NCBI GenBank assembly: GCA_950295325.1
Contig: OX485804.1
Location: forward strand, 63,334,533-63,398,532
Length of the DNA: 64,000 nucleotides
From: Polytrichum commune
Taxonomy: Eukaryota > Streptophyta > Polytrichopsida > Polytrichales > Polytrichaceae
Direction: 5' to 3'
Part shown: in pieces, positions 32,645 through 43,560 of the stretch
Layout of the letters: every line of letters begins with the position of its first letter
Position numbering within the stretch: position 1 is the stretch's first letter
Translations under genes and position numbers: made by a program
Notes under the pieces: generated by a model
The model's input: the letters and a program-made list of their open reading frames with translations, nothing else
What the model was told of the DNA's origin: nothing
Database searches by the model: none

Positions 32645-33461
32645 GTAGAGGCGCCCATAATCGATCACTTAAGAGGTTTTGTGCCAGATTTGGAGAAGTA
32701 TAAGGCGGTGCAAATTTTTCCGTGTACAAAGATAGAAATTAGGAGGATTGCAATTTTTTTTTGTAATTTTATTCCTTCGTTTGAAATTACTATGAATTTT
32801 TGAAGCCAAAAGTTGGCCCAAACATATTACCAATGTCTAGAGTATGCCATAACTGCTTATTTTCACCACTCATTTCTCTTCACTTTAACACTCAAAACCA
32901 AGACATGTGTCATGGCATTATTGGTTCCGGGTTGAGCAAAATTCAATCCCAGCTTGATCGAAGTTGCAGGTACCCTATAGATTGCCAATGGGGTCTTCAT
33001 TGGGAATAGGTGCCTCTACTATACCTATCAAACTCCCGAAAATTACAAGGTTTGAACTCCCAATTTGTGGAGGAGCTCTCTACCTAGAATAGAGGCACTT
33101 ATAACCGACCACTCAAGAGATTTTGTGCCAAATGTGGAGAAGTATAAGGCGTTGCAAATTCTTCCCGTGTAGGAAGATAGAAATAAAGAGGACTACAAAC
33201 TTTTTGGTAATTTTATTCCTTAAATTGAAATCATTGTGAAATTCTGAAGCCAAAAGTTGACCCAAACCTATTACCAACATCTAGAGTTTGCCATAACCGC
33301 TCATTCGTTGTCACTTTAACACTCAAAACCAAGACATGTGTCATGGCACTATTGGTTCCGGCTTGATCCAAATTCAGTCCTAGCCATATCGAAATCCAAT
33401 CCCAGCCATATCGAAAATTATGGTACCCTATAGATTGCCGATGGGGTCTTCATTGGGAATG
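32645..33461. repeat. Tandem duplication, period about 450 bp
   Basis: 32,645-33,009 and 33,093-33,461 are diverged copies sharing GAGAAGTATAAGGCG, CAAAACCAAGACATGTGTCA and ACCCTATAGATTGCC. No coding sequence is conserved between the copies. Confidence 0.85.
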
Positions 33462-35539
33462 CGCATACTACCTAACCGCCAAAAAGAGCCGGCCTCCGGG
33501 ATGCCCCAAAAGAAAGAGTTTTATAAAGGAAATTGTGTTTCAAGTTAAGTTAAGTATGTAGAACTACATAATGAATCTTACAGCATGTGGAATCAATCAC
33601 TCGTGGGGAGCCGCCAGACGCCTCCACTGCAGTCTGCAAGTTGATCGATCTCTCTCTCTCTCTCTTTCTCGCACGCACACACACACACAATTTAATTACT
33701 TCACTTCCCTTCACTGCGATGTCATTCTGTAATCTAGCCTCCTCAGACCTAGTCTGCCATTCACTTTTCTCCTGGAAGCTGTCTGTCCGTTCTCGGAGCC
33801 TCAAGTGGTAATTAGTACTCGCAGTACTTCTTACAACAAGCTCTGCAAGCAAGCAAGGGTTGGCAGACTAGACAGCCTCTCCTGTCCTCTTCTTTATGTC
33901 CCTCCCCTCCTGCTCTATATATGTTTTCCCACCAGGCGACCTTTCCCTCCTCCTCTGATTCATCATTCATGTGCAGCGTCACATGATCGATCCATCAGTA
34001 GTACTGTCTTGACTTCGTAACTCATCTGGACACATTTGAGATCAGCTTCCTCACTCTTTGCTCAGCTCATCAGGGCTTAACCAGCTAGCTAGCTGCAGGG
34101 GTAACCTACAGGACCTAGTCATCGATTGCCGCCATATCGACCTCCAGCATCTCGCTGGAGTACTAGTACTGGGACGAGATCCCTATCTGCAGAAGGAGAG
34201 GCGCTGTTAGCTTTGATCATGCAATGTTCAATCGTTTTAGTCAACTGTAACCACGTCTTGTGGCATTGGACAGTGATCCCATGGAGTAGGTAGTAGCATA
34301 TACACGTAAGTACTACATTGTTTTTATTTCCTTCTTCAGCTCCCCCGCCAATATCCCACCCCTGTGCAGGAAAAATTAGGTTAGGTCAATGCTCATGCTG
34401 AGGAGTTCATTGTATCTGCGTAAGTTGTTTATGCCTACAGTTCGAACAGGTGCACAGCTGCAAAATCCCCCTTTTGAGTATTTGCGGAGACTGTGAGGAG
34501 GAGCACTACTGGCTCATGTGGAGTAATCTATGGTGGAGAAATGTTGCACTTATAATCACCACGGCGCCGGCAATGCTACTTGTCGTGCAATCTTCGAGCT
34601 AGAGCCATCGACATAGCTCATCAGGTTCGTCGAGCTTTCTCACTTGATCTTATTGTAATCCCCCATTTCCTGGGCTTCTCTCCGGTTGAGATTGTCTTAC
34701 TACTTGACAAGCTGCTACTGTGCTGTTTTCCAAGTGTGATGTTTTCACAGAGTCAGCTTGGCTGATTTGAAGCATGTCCATGCTTTCTCAGCTGAGGTTT
34801 TAAGTAGCTAGAGCTCCGAAGCTACCAGCTCACTCCACTCGAGTTACAAATTGGGTCCTTGCAATACATTGAGGCGTTATATGACAAGAGCTTGTTTAGC
34901 TGATGCCTTTGTGATCATGCGTTTGCAAGTTGCAACATCTTTTCGCTGGGAGGGTAACACGTTTGTTGGGAATGGATATACCTATTTTGAGGGAACCGAA
35001 AAATCCTTAACACCGTTGCAAAAACGCCAGAAATGTATTCATGTCTGCTGCTGCCAAAAGTGTACAAGGAAATTGAGCACTTGAGAGCCTTGTCAACTGG
35101 CCTTCAAATAATCCTATAACCGTCGCAAAAACCTCATCATCTTGTTCGTCTTCTGTTGCTATGAGTCAAATATGTGTAATTTGTACCAGTTGAGGTTAAT
35201 ATCTGCTTTGACAACCTGCCGTATAGTACTTTTCGAAGCGTGAGTCTTGACAGAGTACTCAGCTTGGCTTGAAATTAGCACGTCCATACTTGAAATCAAA
35301 TCCCCGCGAAGCCTGCCCTTCGATGAGCTGCTACTGTTGTACATAATGCCAGCATATACATATCCTGCCGGACATCAAGAGTTGATGCTATTTCTGTCTC
35401 CTGCAGGAACACATTGGGCCATAATTTGTAGCCAGGGAGATTGAGCACTTGTTAAGCGACCCTGTGCAATATGTCTTGTCAACCGGCCTCCAAATCTGGT
35501 ATACAAGCTAATCGTCCCTCACAAGAGTCCCAGCTTAAG
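33462..35539 (+). promoter_or_regulatory. Upstream and leader region of the lectin gene
   Basis: Contains pyrimidine/CA microsatellites at 33,645-33,690 and a TATA-like CTATATATG at about 33,914, a plausible promoter if the gene has a long, perhaps spliced, 5' leader. Segments near 35,066-35,110 and 35,443-35,500 are diverged copies (both contain GAGCACTTG and GTCAACYGGCCTYCAAAT), so the leader has been partly duplicated. No TATA box is evident immediately upstream of the ATG. Confidence 0.35.
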
Positions 35540-37965
35540 ATGGGAACCCTAATATCAACCAAGGCTCTGCATCATTGCAGGTCATCATCATCATCATGTG
35601 CTGATGACGCCTTCAACAGGCGGCAACACATAGCACTCCTACTAGTTCTTATTGCCCTAGGGTTCACCTTATCTGCAGAGTTCACATTAGGTCAAGACAC
35701 CCGGTTCCAGTTCCACCAATTCTCCCAAAACAGGAGCAGCCTGACCCTGCTAGGCGAGGCTAGCGTCGCACAGGACGACCTCGCCCTGGAGCTCACCCGC
35801 AACGCGACGGGCAGGGCGCTCTACGTGGACCCAATTCAATTCAAGGACCCTACCACACAAGCCGTGGTCTCGTTCGCCTCCACCTTCATCTTCTCCATCG
35901 AGACAGGGGCTAAGCCCTTGGTTCCAAATGTGAACTCTGCGGAAGGATTTGCGTTCCTGATCGCCCCCGACAACGTGACGCTGGGGAGTGGCGGGGCGTG
36001 GATGGGATTGATGTCGCCGAGTAACGATACGGGTAGCTCCGCCGCGCCCGATGCGAGCGCTAAGCTGGTCGCTGTGGAGTTCGATGTGCAAAAGGATGTG
36101 TTGTTTTGGGACATCAGCAACAATCATGTGGGCGTTGACGTCAATACGTTGAACTCTATCTTTGCCAAGGACGCCGCCTCCGGCTCGCAAAAGGTGACAA
36201 CACTACACATCTGATTTACTGTGACCCACACTAATGTTCGTCGTCGACCCATATTGATTGTCTTGCAATCACTGGGTGCAACTAGAGGGTGTCATACGAC
36301 ACTTGAATGTTTGTGCTCTAATTGATATGGCACATCAATTCTAAATACCACACCAATCAGATGTTTAGTAAGCATGTTGGAGTGGATGTCACTACATAAT
36401 TGAACTCTAATTAAGCTTGTGAGGGACACTGCTCCAGCTCGCAGAAGGTGACTCCAGTGAACATCTGATCTAGTGTGACCCACACTGAAGTTCTCCATCG
36501 ACCCACATCTATTTTCTTGCAATTACTGAGTGGAACTAGAGACTCGGGTGTTAAACGACACTGGGTGCTACATGACAAGTCATGAAGACCACTCTAATAT
36601 TCATGGCACACCAATATTTTTAATACTACACTAGAGTGAATACCTTTAACTGGATGGAACTTTTCATCGAGAGGTGGTCCTCTGTGATTTCCATTGGTTA
36701 TTTTGCATACAATGTCAATCATTTCTTTCCACTTGTGGTGGATGCTCGGAGGTGGAGTTTGAAATTGAACAAAGAGCAAACAAGTTTGGTTCATTGAGGG
36801 CCACACTCATTTCAGCAACTCTTGGCATGCCAAAATCAGTGAGTTTGACCCCCAATGAACCACTATAAAATGTTCTTTGTTTGAACCTCTCTATACTATC
36901 TCCAAAACATGCACTAAAAAGTTACCAAACATGGAAGGCATTGTATGCAAATTACCTTGACTTCTCACCAAAAGTCATGTTGAGATAGAGGCATGTTTAA
37001 TACCACCTCCTAATGTGTACCCTTGATTCATCTAAGGTAAGCGGGCCTAATTCTATCTTTATACATGAGGACAAGTGATTTAGCCAAGAACTTAATGCAT
37101 AACGTAGGAAGGAAGGAAGAGAGAGTTGCAGGGAAGGAGGGGGGGCATGAAGGGAGGATGGCATGGAGGATAGACAGTTTACTTGTTTATGTAGAACAAG
37201 ATAGTGATGTGGCACCTCTACTGAATTGCCTTTCTCTAAAAATTTAGATTTTTTAAGGGCTTATTGATAAAGGGGGATTCACTATTGGAGCACAGATGAA
37301 ATAAATAGAAGTGAAACAGTAGAGATTCACTAGAACGCTTTCACAATGCAATCAAGCGTAATACTACTCTTAAATCCAGCCACACTTTCACTAGGAACCG
37401 ATCTCCTTCAAAACTCACCTACCTTACATACTATCATTGTAATCACTCATCATTTGTCAAAAACCTACAACATTTCTTGCAAAGTGACTGTTTGGATGAT
37501 CTGACTCGATCTTTGTATGTTTGGGCCGATCTCTAGGTGAGCCTGCTGTCAGGACACATCAAGGTGTGGATTGAGTATGACGGTGAAGGAAGGAAACTGC
37601 AAGTGTCCATAACGCCATATGCGGCCAACAACGATTACCCGAAACCCGCCAACCCCCTCCTCGCCCTGGACCTGGACCTGTCGGAGGTCGTCAATGAGTA
37701 CATGTACGTCGGCTTCTCGGCCGCAACTCGCAGTGGCACAGTACAACACAAAATCTGGTCCTGGACGTTCGAAAGCGCTGCCGGAGGTGGTGGTTCAGGA
37801 TCTGGAGGATTTGGCTATGGAGATTTGGCCCCCAGCCCAGCACCCTCAATTCCCTCTCTCCCTACCAATGGTGCCTCCAGGAGTACTATCGTTCCCTGCA
37901 AACTCTTTACCACTTGTGCTTTCCTCATGATGTCCTTCGTAGCCATTCTACTCCTTTCCTCATGA
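35540..37965 (+). CDS. Legume-type lectin, secreted and probably GPI-anchored
   Basis: A carbohydrate-binding protein with a beta-sandwich (jelly-roll) legume lectin domain. Exon 1 is 35,540-36,193 and exon 2 37,537-37,965 (phase 0, donor AAG/GTGACA, acceptor CTCTAG/GTGAGC), giving 360 aa. An in-frame ATG at 35,471 would add 23 residues; I prefer 35,540 because the hydrophobic segment IALLLVLIALGFTLSA then sits closer to the N-terminus. Domain landmarks: FQFHQFSQN, RALYVDPIQF, STFIFSIET, GFAFLIAPDN, LVAVEFD (metal-binding Glu and Asp), NNHVGVDVN, and the C-terminal strand HKIWSWTFES. The sugar-site Asp of the usual ADG motif is Glu here (SAEG), and the usual Asn after EFD appears replaced by Asp. 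After a Gly/Ser/Pro-rich stalk the protein ends in a hydrophobic tail fitting a GPI signal. The 1.3-kb intron holds MITEs. Confidence 0.88.
36125..36632 (+). repeat. Tandem duplication of exon 1 end plus MITE
   Basis: Unit 1 (36,125-36,372) contains the last 69 bases of exon 1, the donor site and a MITE (36,201-36,370). Unit 2 (36,373-about 36,632) is a diverged copy: TTGAACTCTA, CAGCTCGCAGAAGGTGA and the MITE start all recur. The copied exon piece has in-frame stops, so it is a pseudo-exon within the intron. Confidence 0.8.
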
Positions 37966-38020
37966 TGTCCTTCGTAGTCATTCTACTCCTTTCCTCATGA
38001 TGTCCTTCATATTCATCCCA
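37921..38020 (+). repeat. 35-bp minisatellite spanning the lectin stop codon
   Basis: Units start at 37,921, 37,956 and 37,991 with TTCCTCATGATGTCCTTC. The first unit encodes the hydrophobic C-terminal tail and the second supplies the TGA stop (37,963-37,965). Because 35 is not a multiple of three, the stop arises from the frame change between units. Confidence 0.9.
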
Positions 38021-39536
38021 GAGATCATCATGCAACCATTTGATGGTAGTTTTGTTCAATCCCCAGTAGCTAGTACCAATGTTGTTACACTTTTCATGCA
38101 ATTTTATAATTGCAGCTGGCGTCTCCAAATGCGGCACCATGTTACATGAGCTTTATTGTGTTCAACACACTTGCAGTGTGAGTCTATTAGATTTGGCTAC
38201 GGAGATATAGTTGGCCCTAGCCCAGGACCCTCCTCCAGGAGTACTGTTGTTCCCTGCAAACTCCTTGTCACTTGTGCTTTCCTTGTGATGTCCTTCAAAG
38301 TCATTCTCGAATTCATCACGGAGCAGTAGTATCACGCTTTCCTCTAATTCTCGTGATGTCCACATTGGGTGAATTACATACAGTTAGACTAACTTGAAGA
38401 TGAAGGAACGCCATAATTCACGCCAGTGGCAGCATTGGAGTCATCTCGAGCTCTACTATGAACCATCATATAACCACTTGATGGTAGGTTTGTACCCTTA
38501 CTAATCGGTTGAAAGCATTGCTAGTACAGTGCAGGTGTAATTTTGCAGCCGAGGTCTCTAAATATACTAATGTTCCATGAGTCTCTTGGATTTGAGGTGG
38601 ACTTGCTGGATGAAATTTGTTAACCATAGTCACATGAGGTTCAGCCGCTCTACTTTCAGGCTATTTTCGACACAATGTTGTTATAATCTGTGGAGAATAT
38701 GTACCAGTGCTTGGTGGCGGACTTGGTAGGGCGCTGTACATTGGACGAATGCTGGCTGTGGATCAAATATACTGGAAACTTTGGCCTAACTTATACTCTG
38801 GCACCTCGAGATCATGCCTTTGGAAAGTTCCATACATTGCAATTATTCTGAAACTTACTTTTGCACATCGTCCTCAAGTCCCCTCAAATCCTCTCAAAAG
38901 CTATGCAGCCATGAGCGCACATATAATTTTTGACACAGTGACTGTAGTCTGTTGTAGGGTGCTGTACATTGAGTGGATTCCTACTTTGCATCAAAGTACA
39001 GGAAACGTTTGGCCTAACTTATACTCTGTCAACTTGAGATAATCCCTTTGCAATATTCCATACACTGAAATTCTGAAACGGAATGTTGCTCATTGCCCTC
39101 ACTCATGAGTTCTATTGTGTTTCAGACACTTGCAGTGTGAGGGGTCTGATTAGTCTCTTAGATTTAAATCTAATCTGTAGATTTGTTGGGTAGCTGTGGA
39201 ACAAGGGGCCTCTCAAATCGTCAATATGTCCGACCAGCGAAATTTAAAAAAGAATTAGCTTTATTGTGATTGATTGCGTCCAAGTTTTTTCATGGTATAG
39301 TTTCTGAAAGTCTTGCATGTGTATGGAATTCAGATTTGTTTGCACTCTGTTATGTATGACCTCTTGTAGGTTGTAATTTCTGGAGCTGCAATATCTGGAG
39401 TGAGGACAGAAGAGACTGAAATTTGTAGAGCTTGAGCTTTCAAGCGTCTGCCTGACACTCTTTATCTGTATACAATGGACAACATGGTGGTGGTGGACTG
39501 TGGGAGTCCATGAAAGATGAACACATCAATTAACTT
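38021..39536 (+). repeat. Decayed duplications downstream of the lectin gene
   Basis: 38,191-38,350 repeats the end of lectin exon 2 (TTTGGCTACGGAGAT, AGTACTGTTGTTCCCTGCAA, TGTGCTTTCCTTGTGATGTC) without an open frame. 38,700-38,880 and 38,940-39,110 are diverged copies of each other (GTACATTGGACGAA/GTACATTGAGTGGA, GGCCTAACTTATACTCTG), and a third relative lies near 44,265-44,360. I see no independent gene; part of this should be lectin 3' UTR. Confidence 0.65.
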
Positions 39537-39737
39537 TTTAAAGAAAAAGGATCACATGCCCAAAAAACTCTTCAAAACTCTTCAAAACAAAAATGTGATC
39601 AAAGAAAGAGCAAACAAAAGTGGCTACAAGCGTAAAAGGTGGGCATGGTGGAGGAAAATAGGGGGAGGGGGCATGCATGGAGCTAAGGTGGCAACATGAC
39701 ATGGGCAATATTTTAAACTTAAATACTATATAAAATG

Positions 39738-39809
39738 CAATATTCTTATATTTTTGTTCTTGTTCTTATTTTCTCAAATAAGAATAAGAATAAGAATATA
39801 AGAATATTG
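39738..39809. repeat. Imperfect hairpin with 33-nt arms
   Basis: Arms 39,738-39,770 and 39,777-39,809 pair with about three mismatches around a TTCTCA loop; the arms contain CAATATTCTTATAT and ATATAAGAATATTG. This AT-rich fold-back lies inside the dispersed repeat and is absent from its copies at 45,020 and 51,120. Confidence 0.7.
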
Positions 39810-40102
39810 TATTTCAAACTAAAATACTCCATGGGGGCATGGTGGGGGTCATGTGGGGCTTATGAGCATGGGCATGGGCATATGCTTGCATAGGTTGCAT
39901 GGATGTATGGAGTTGGGTTCATCTCCAAGGGGTGGCCTTTTTATTAAAATCCAAGAACCACATGCGTTTGCAACATACTCTTAAAACCTCCTATATACAA
40001 GGATTTTTAGTTTTTTAGTTTTTATTTGGTTTGTTGGTAAAATCAAGGTATACATGTACAATTTAAATGATAAAACTACAAGTGACAATATGTATACGTA
40101 AG

Positions 40103-40836
40103 CTCGGGGGGTGCACTGTACTAAACATGTACGAGTCTATGTGAGTGCACAGGAGGGGTATTGATTTGGACCTTGCTGTATTACGTATACATATGGTATA
40201 CATGTTATAATTTATAGTTATGTACATATATGGAAGGCCTTTAAAAAATATACAATAATTGTACTTGTATGGTACCGTTACTATATTACATATCATAAGT
40301 TTTCATATTGGATGAAATCGTTTGGAAATTGTTTGGTAATCGTTTGGTAATCGTTGGGTGGAGTATAGGGATCCAATTGACTTGATGGACTGTCCATCAA
40401 ACGTGGAGATTGGTTTATGTTGGTATCAAAAAGGGGCTAACAACAAGTGGACATATGATCTTACTGATCATTTGATGGTAGACTTAGAGACAATAATTGC
40501 ATTGGCTACAATGACATATATTGGTGAATCAAATGTTTATGAGTTACATCCGGGAGATGAAAAAAATTTCAACGACTTTGCTGATGAAAGCTAGGATATT
40601 TTGTTATACATATTATAGGGGTTGATTATTGTTCAAAAGTATATTTGTATACTTATGTTAATGACTATATATGAATGGATGTTTTTTTTGTGTATACATA
40701 TTGTCACTTGTATATTTATTGTTGCAATTGTATGTGTATTACTTCATTTCACAAAAAAAACTTGTATATAGGGGGTTTTTAGAGTATGCAGTGAACGCAA
40801 GTGATTCTAGGTTTTAATGAAAGGTGCACCCCCAAG
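40103..40836 (+). mobile_element. hAT-like element B nested in F
   Basis: A 734-bp element with ends CTCGGGGGGTGCAC / GTGCACCCCCAAG and a perfect 8-bp duplication TACGTAAG at 40,095-40,102 and 40,837-40,844. It carries a 78-codon open frame (40,358-40,594) containing NVEIGLCWYQKGANNKWTYD, DHLMVDLETIIALATMTYI and NVYELHPGDEKNFNDFADE. The same peptides recur in A, C and F. The perfect duplication makes it the youngest dated insertion of the family here. Confidence 0.88.
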
Positions 40837-41125
40837 TACGTAAGAAAATTTACATTCATATAAAGTCCTTAATATAAGTATACAAATTTTCTTTTGAATA
40901 ATAATGAACCCTCATCATATGTGTATTGTAACTCCCTAGTATTCATTAATAAAGTTGTTGAAAACTTTGTTATTCCCCATATGTAATTCATAAGCATTTA
41001 AGTGTACAATATATGTCATAGAAGCTAATGCAATTTTGTTACTAAATCTACCATCAAATGATTCATAAGATTGTAAGTCCGCTTGTTGTTGGTTCCTTTT
41101 GATAAACCATCCTCCATGTTTGATG

Positions 41126-42288
41126 CCCAGGGGTGCACCTTTCATAACACCTATGAGTATATTACATGAGTACACAAAAGGGATATTATAAATATATTGT
41201 ACTATGTATACATATGCTATAAAAATTATAACTCGTAGTTATGTACATGTATAAAGGATCTCTAGAAAATATCTAACATTTGCACTTGTATGGTAGGGTC
41301 ACTAGACTTTATGGGATAAGTATTTAATATTGGATGAAACAAGAATGAATAATTTTCTCATTTCCTTATCTCATCCATGTATGTATGGAAGGGGTAGTAT
41401 TAGAGTTTTGGAAGGGGTGGTTGAGCTAGAGAACAAGGTCACTTCTTGCTTAGGGTTGCAAGCAGAATGTCTAGTGTTTCTTTGTGGCGCTTCTTTGTGG
41501 TTGATGCAGGTGGTTGTGGGTGATTGATGCATTCATTAGATCATGGGCGGCATTGAAACTAAGAAGATGCCGATTCCCAAGTGGGTTTGATCTTAATCGT
41601 TTTTGTATCAATTAGTAAACCTCGGATGTGTGCAACAATTTGGATCAAGCATTTAAAGATTGCAATTGTTGCAAGTTCGAAGGGTTGCAAGTTCTAGGAT
41701 CAAGCATGGAGATTGGTTTATGTTGGTATAAAAAAGGAACCAAGAACAAGTGGATTTATGATCAACATAGTATTCGTGAAAACATCACATTCACATGTGA
41801 TTTTTACTTTTTCAAGGTTGAGTTAGTTTCTAGTCTTGTGAAATGCACTTGAACTTTGAAAAAACTGTAGTTGGCAAAAGTTGCTTTTAAAGACCGATTT
41901 GACCCAACCTTCTTTGCATTCGAGAAAACAACATATATGACATTTTTACGTGCCATGTGACGTTTTCACGAATACCATGTTGATCTTACAGATCATTTGA
42001 TGGTAGGTTTAGAAACAATGATTGCATTAGCTTTTATATGACAAATGTTGTAGACTAAAATGCTTTGAGTTACACCTAGGGGATGAAAAAGTATTCAATG
42101 ACTTTATTGACAACTATATTTGGATGTGAACGTATACATATTGTCACTTGTATCTTTATCAATGAAATTCTATATGTATGCTTGATTTTACCCAAAAAAG
42201 AAAAGAAAAAACTCCTATTTAGGGGGTTTTATAGTATGTCGTAAACGTATGTGGTTCTTGGTTTTTAATGAAAGGTGCACCCCCTGGG
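41126..42288 (+). mobile_element. hAT-like element C nested in F
   Basis: A 1,163-bp element with ends CCCAGGGGTGCACCTTTCAT / ATGAAAGGTGCACCCCCTGGG and flanks GTTTGATG / GTTTGGTG (7 of 8). It contains remnants of the family protein (MEIGLCWYKKGTKNKW at about 41,706-41,755, DHLMVGLETMIAL at about 41,990), interrupted by unrelated sequence and stops. Confidence 0.82.
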
Positions 42289-42420
42289 GTTTGGTGAATG
42301 GTCCATCAAGTCAATTGGATCCCTATACTCCATCCAACAATTACCAAATTGTCTACCCATTCTATAAACCTTCCTAACAAACCAAACCTTAATTGGAGCT
42401 TAATTTTTTGATTTACCATG

Positions 42421-43004
42421 TTATTTAACAGTTCTAGCTTCAGGTGTGTTCAAAAAACACACTTCACAATCACAACCAAGATTTAGCATAGCATCATGAT
42501 TTGCAGGGATAAGGAGTTTAGGCTTCATGTATAATATGCCAACCTTAATCAAAGTCAATGGATCTTTAGATGAAGGTGGACTACCATTCAAGTGACTAAC
42601 AAGTGTAATGCTGAAATTTCTAGACTCCCCTACATCTACATAAGCCACAATGAAATTTACATTAAGTTGAGAGCGCATGTCAACATTTTCATGTTCATCA
42701 ATTAGAACATCCAAGGCATGTCGTAGCTCACTTTGCAACTCCACATCTTCATGTCAATCATTTTCAATTTGCGACTGCATCAATCTGTCTCTATGACAAC
42801 ATCCTTGCACATATTTGAATTGTCTTCTCCAACTCTAAAATTTTCCTTGTCACTACCTTGTGCACTGGAATCATCAACCAATGTGTGATCATAATCACAC
42901 TCCTCCTCCTCCTCCTCCTCCTCCTTCATGCTTCCAAATAAATGAGCCTCAATAAGCTCAGGGGGGGTAGTCATTGGTTGGAGTAGCAATATACATGCAA
43001 ACAA
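42421..43004 (-). pseudogene. Unrecognised transposon-borne protein, two exon-like frames
   Basis: Two open frames on the minus strand: 43,004-42,780 (74 codons, with a nine-residue Glu-rich run and DDSSAQGSDKENF) and 42,744-42,421 (107 codons, with LNVNFIVAYVDVGESRNFS, KVGILYMKPKLLIPANH and LGCDCEVCFLNTPEA). The second frame has a clear relative in element A at about 27,760-27,910, so the peptide is conserved between copies. I do not recognise the family. The downstream exon-like part (EIGLCWYKKG...) is in the other piece of the element. Confidence 0.5.
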
Positions 43005-43278
43005 ATGATAGGGTATTTTAAAAACATGGGGGCAAAAAATTATAAATGGACTTAAGAGTAATATAGGGTATCAAAAATGGCACTGGACATCTTTAAAGTA
43101 CTATAGGGTATGGAATAATAGGTAATTTGGAATTATAAGTAATGCAAGCCATTTTTCTATTAACCCAAAGTAGAAATTCATAATGATAGCATGTGAAAAA
43201 AGAAGAGAATTGAAAGTAATACCCCCCTTTAAAATAGTGGTTGTTCGCACCTATATCCTTAACTTTTTAACACATTGT

Positions 43279-43294
43279 CCCCCCCCCCCCCCCC
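43279..43294. repeat. Poly(C) run
   Basis: Sixteen consecutive C. A homopolymer of this length is also a likely sequencing-error site. Confidence 0.85.
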
Positions 43295-43560
43295 GAGTCA
43301 ATAAGTGGCCCTATCACACAAGTACAAATGTTGTATATTTTCTAGAGGTCCTCCATACATGTACATAACTACAAGTTATAATTTGTGTAGCATATGTATG
43401 CGTGGTATGGAGAAGTTCAAATTAATACTCCTTTTGTGTACTCATGTACATTCAGACATGTTATGCAAGGTGCACCCCCGGGGGGCTCATCTGGGATATT
43501 TATTCATATGCACAGGTGCAATGGGCCGGAACAACACGCGTCCAAGCTAGTACATTACAC

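Larger units (their letters stand above)
39925..43484 (-). mobile_element. hAT-like element F, interrupted by two relatives
   Basis: An element in minus orientation, related to element A, now in three pieces: 39,925-40,102, 40,837-41,125 and 42,289-43,484. Outer flanks GTTCATCT / GCTCATCT form an 8-bp duplication with one mismatch. Its pieces encode on the minus strand an acidic leader (LIEAHLFGSM then a Glu run, about 42,900-42,960), LGCDCEVCFLNTPEARTVK (about 42,421-42,480) and IALASMTYIVHLNAYELH (about 40,980-41,050). Elements B and C are inserted within it. Confidence 0.75.
39537..43560. mobile_element. Dispersed GGGCATGG repeat hosting nested transposons
   Basis: A repeat with CACATGCCCAAAAAACTC, GTGGGCATGGTGGRGGAAA, GGCAACATGACATGGGCAA, GGGCTTATGAGCATGGGCA and GGAGTTGGGTTCATCT begins here. 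It is split by an hAT-like element (39,925-43,484) and finishes at 43,485-43,560 (TCATCTGGGATATTTATTCA ... CCAAGCTAGTACA). Uninterrupted copies lie at about 45,020-45,430 and 51,120-51,490. It has no coding sequence. Confidence 0.75.
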
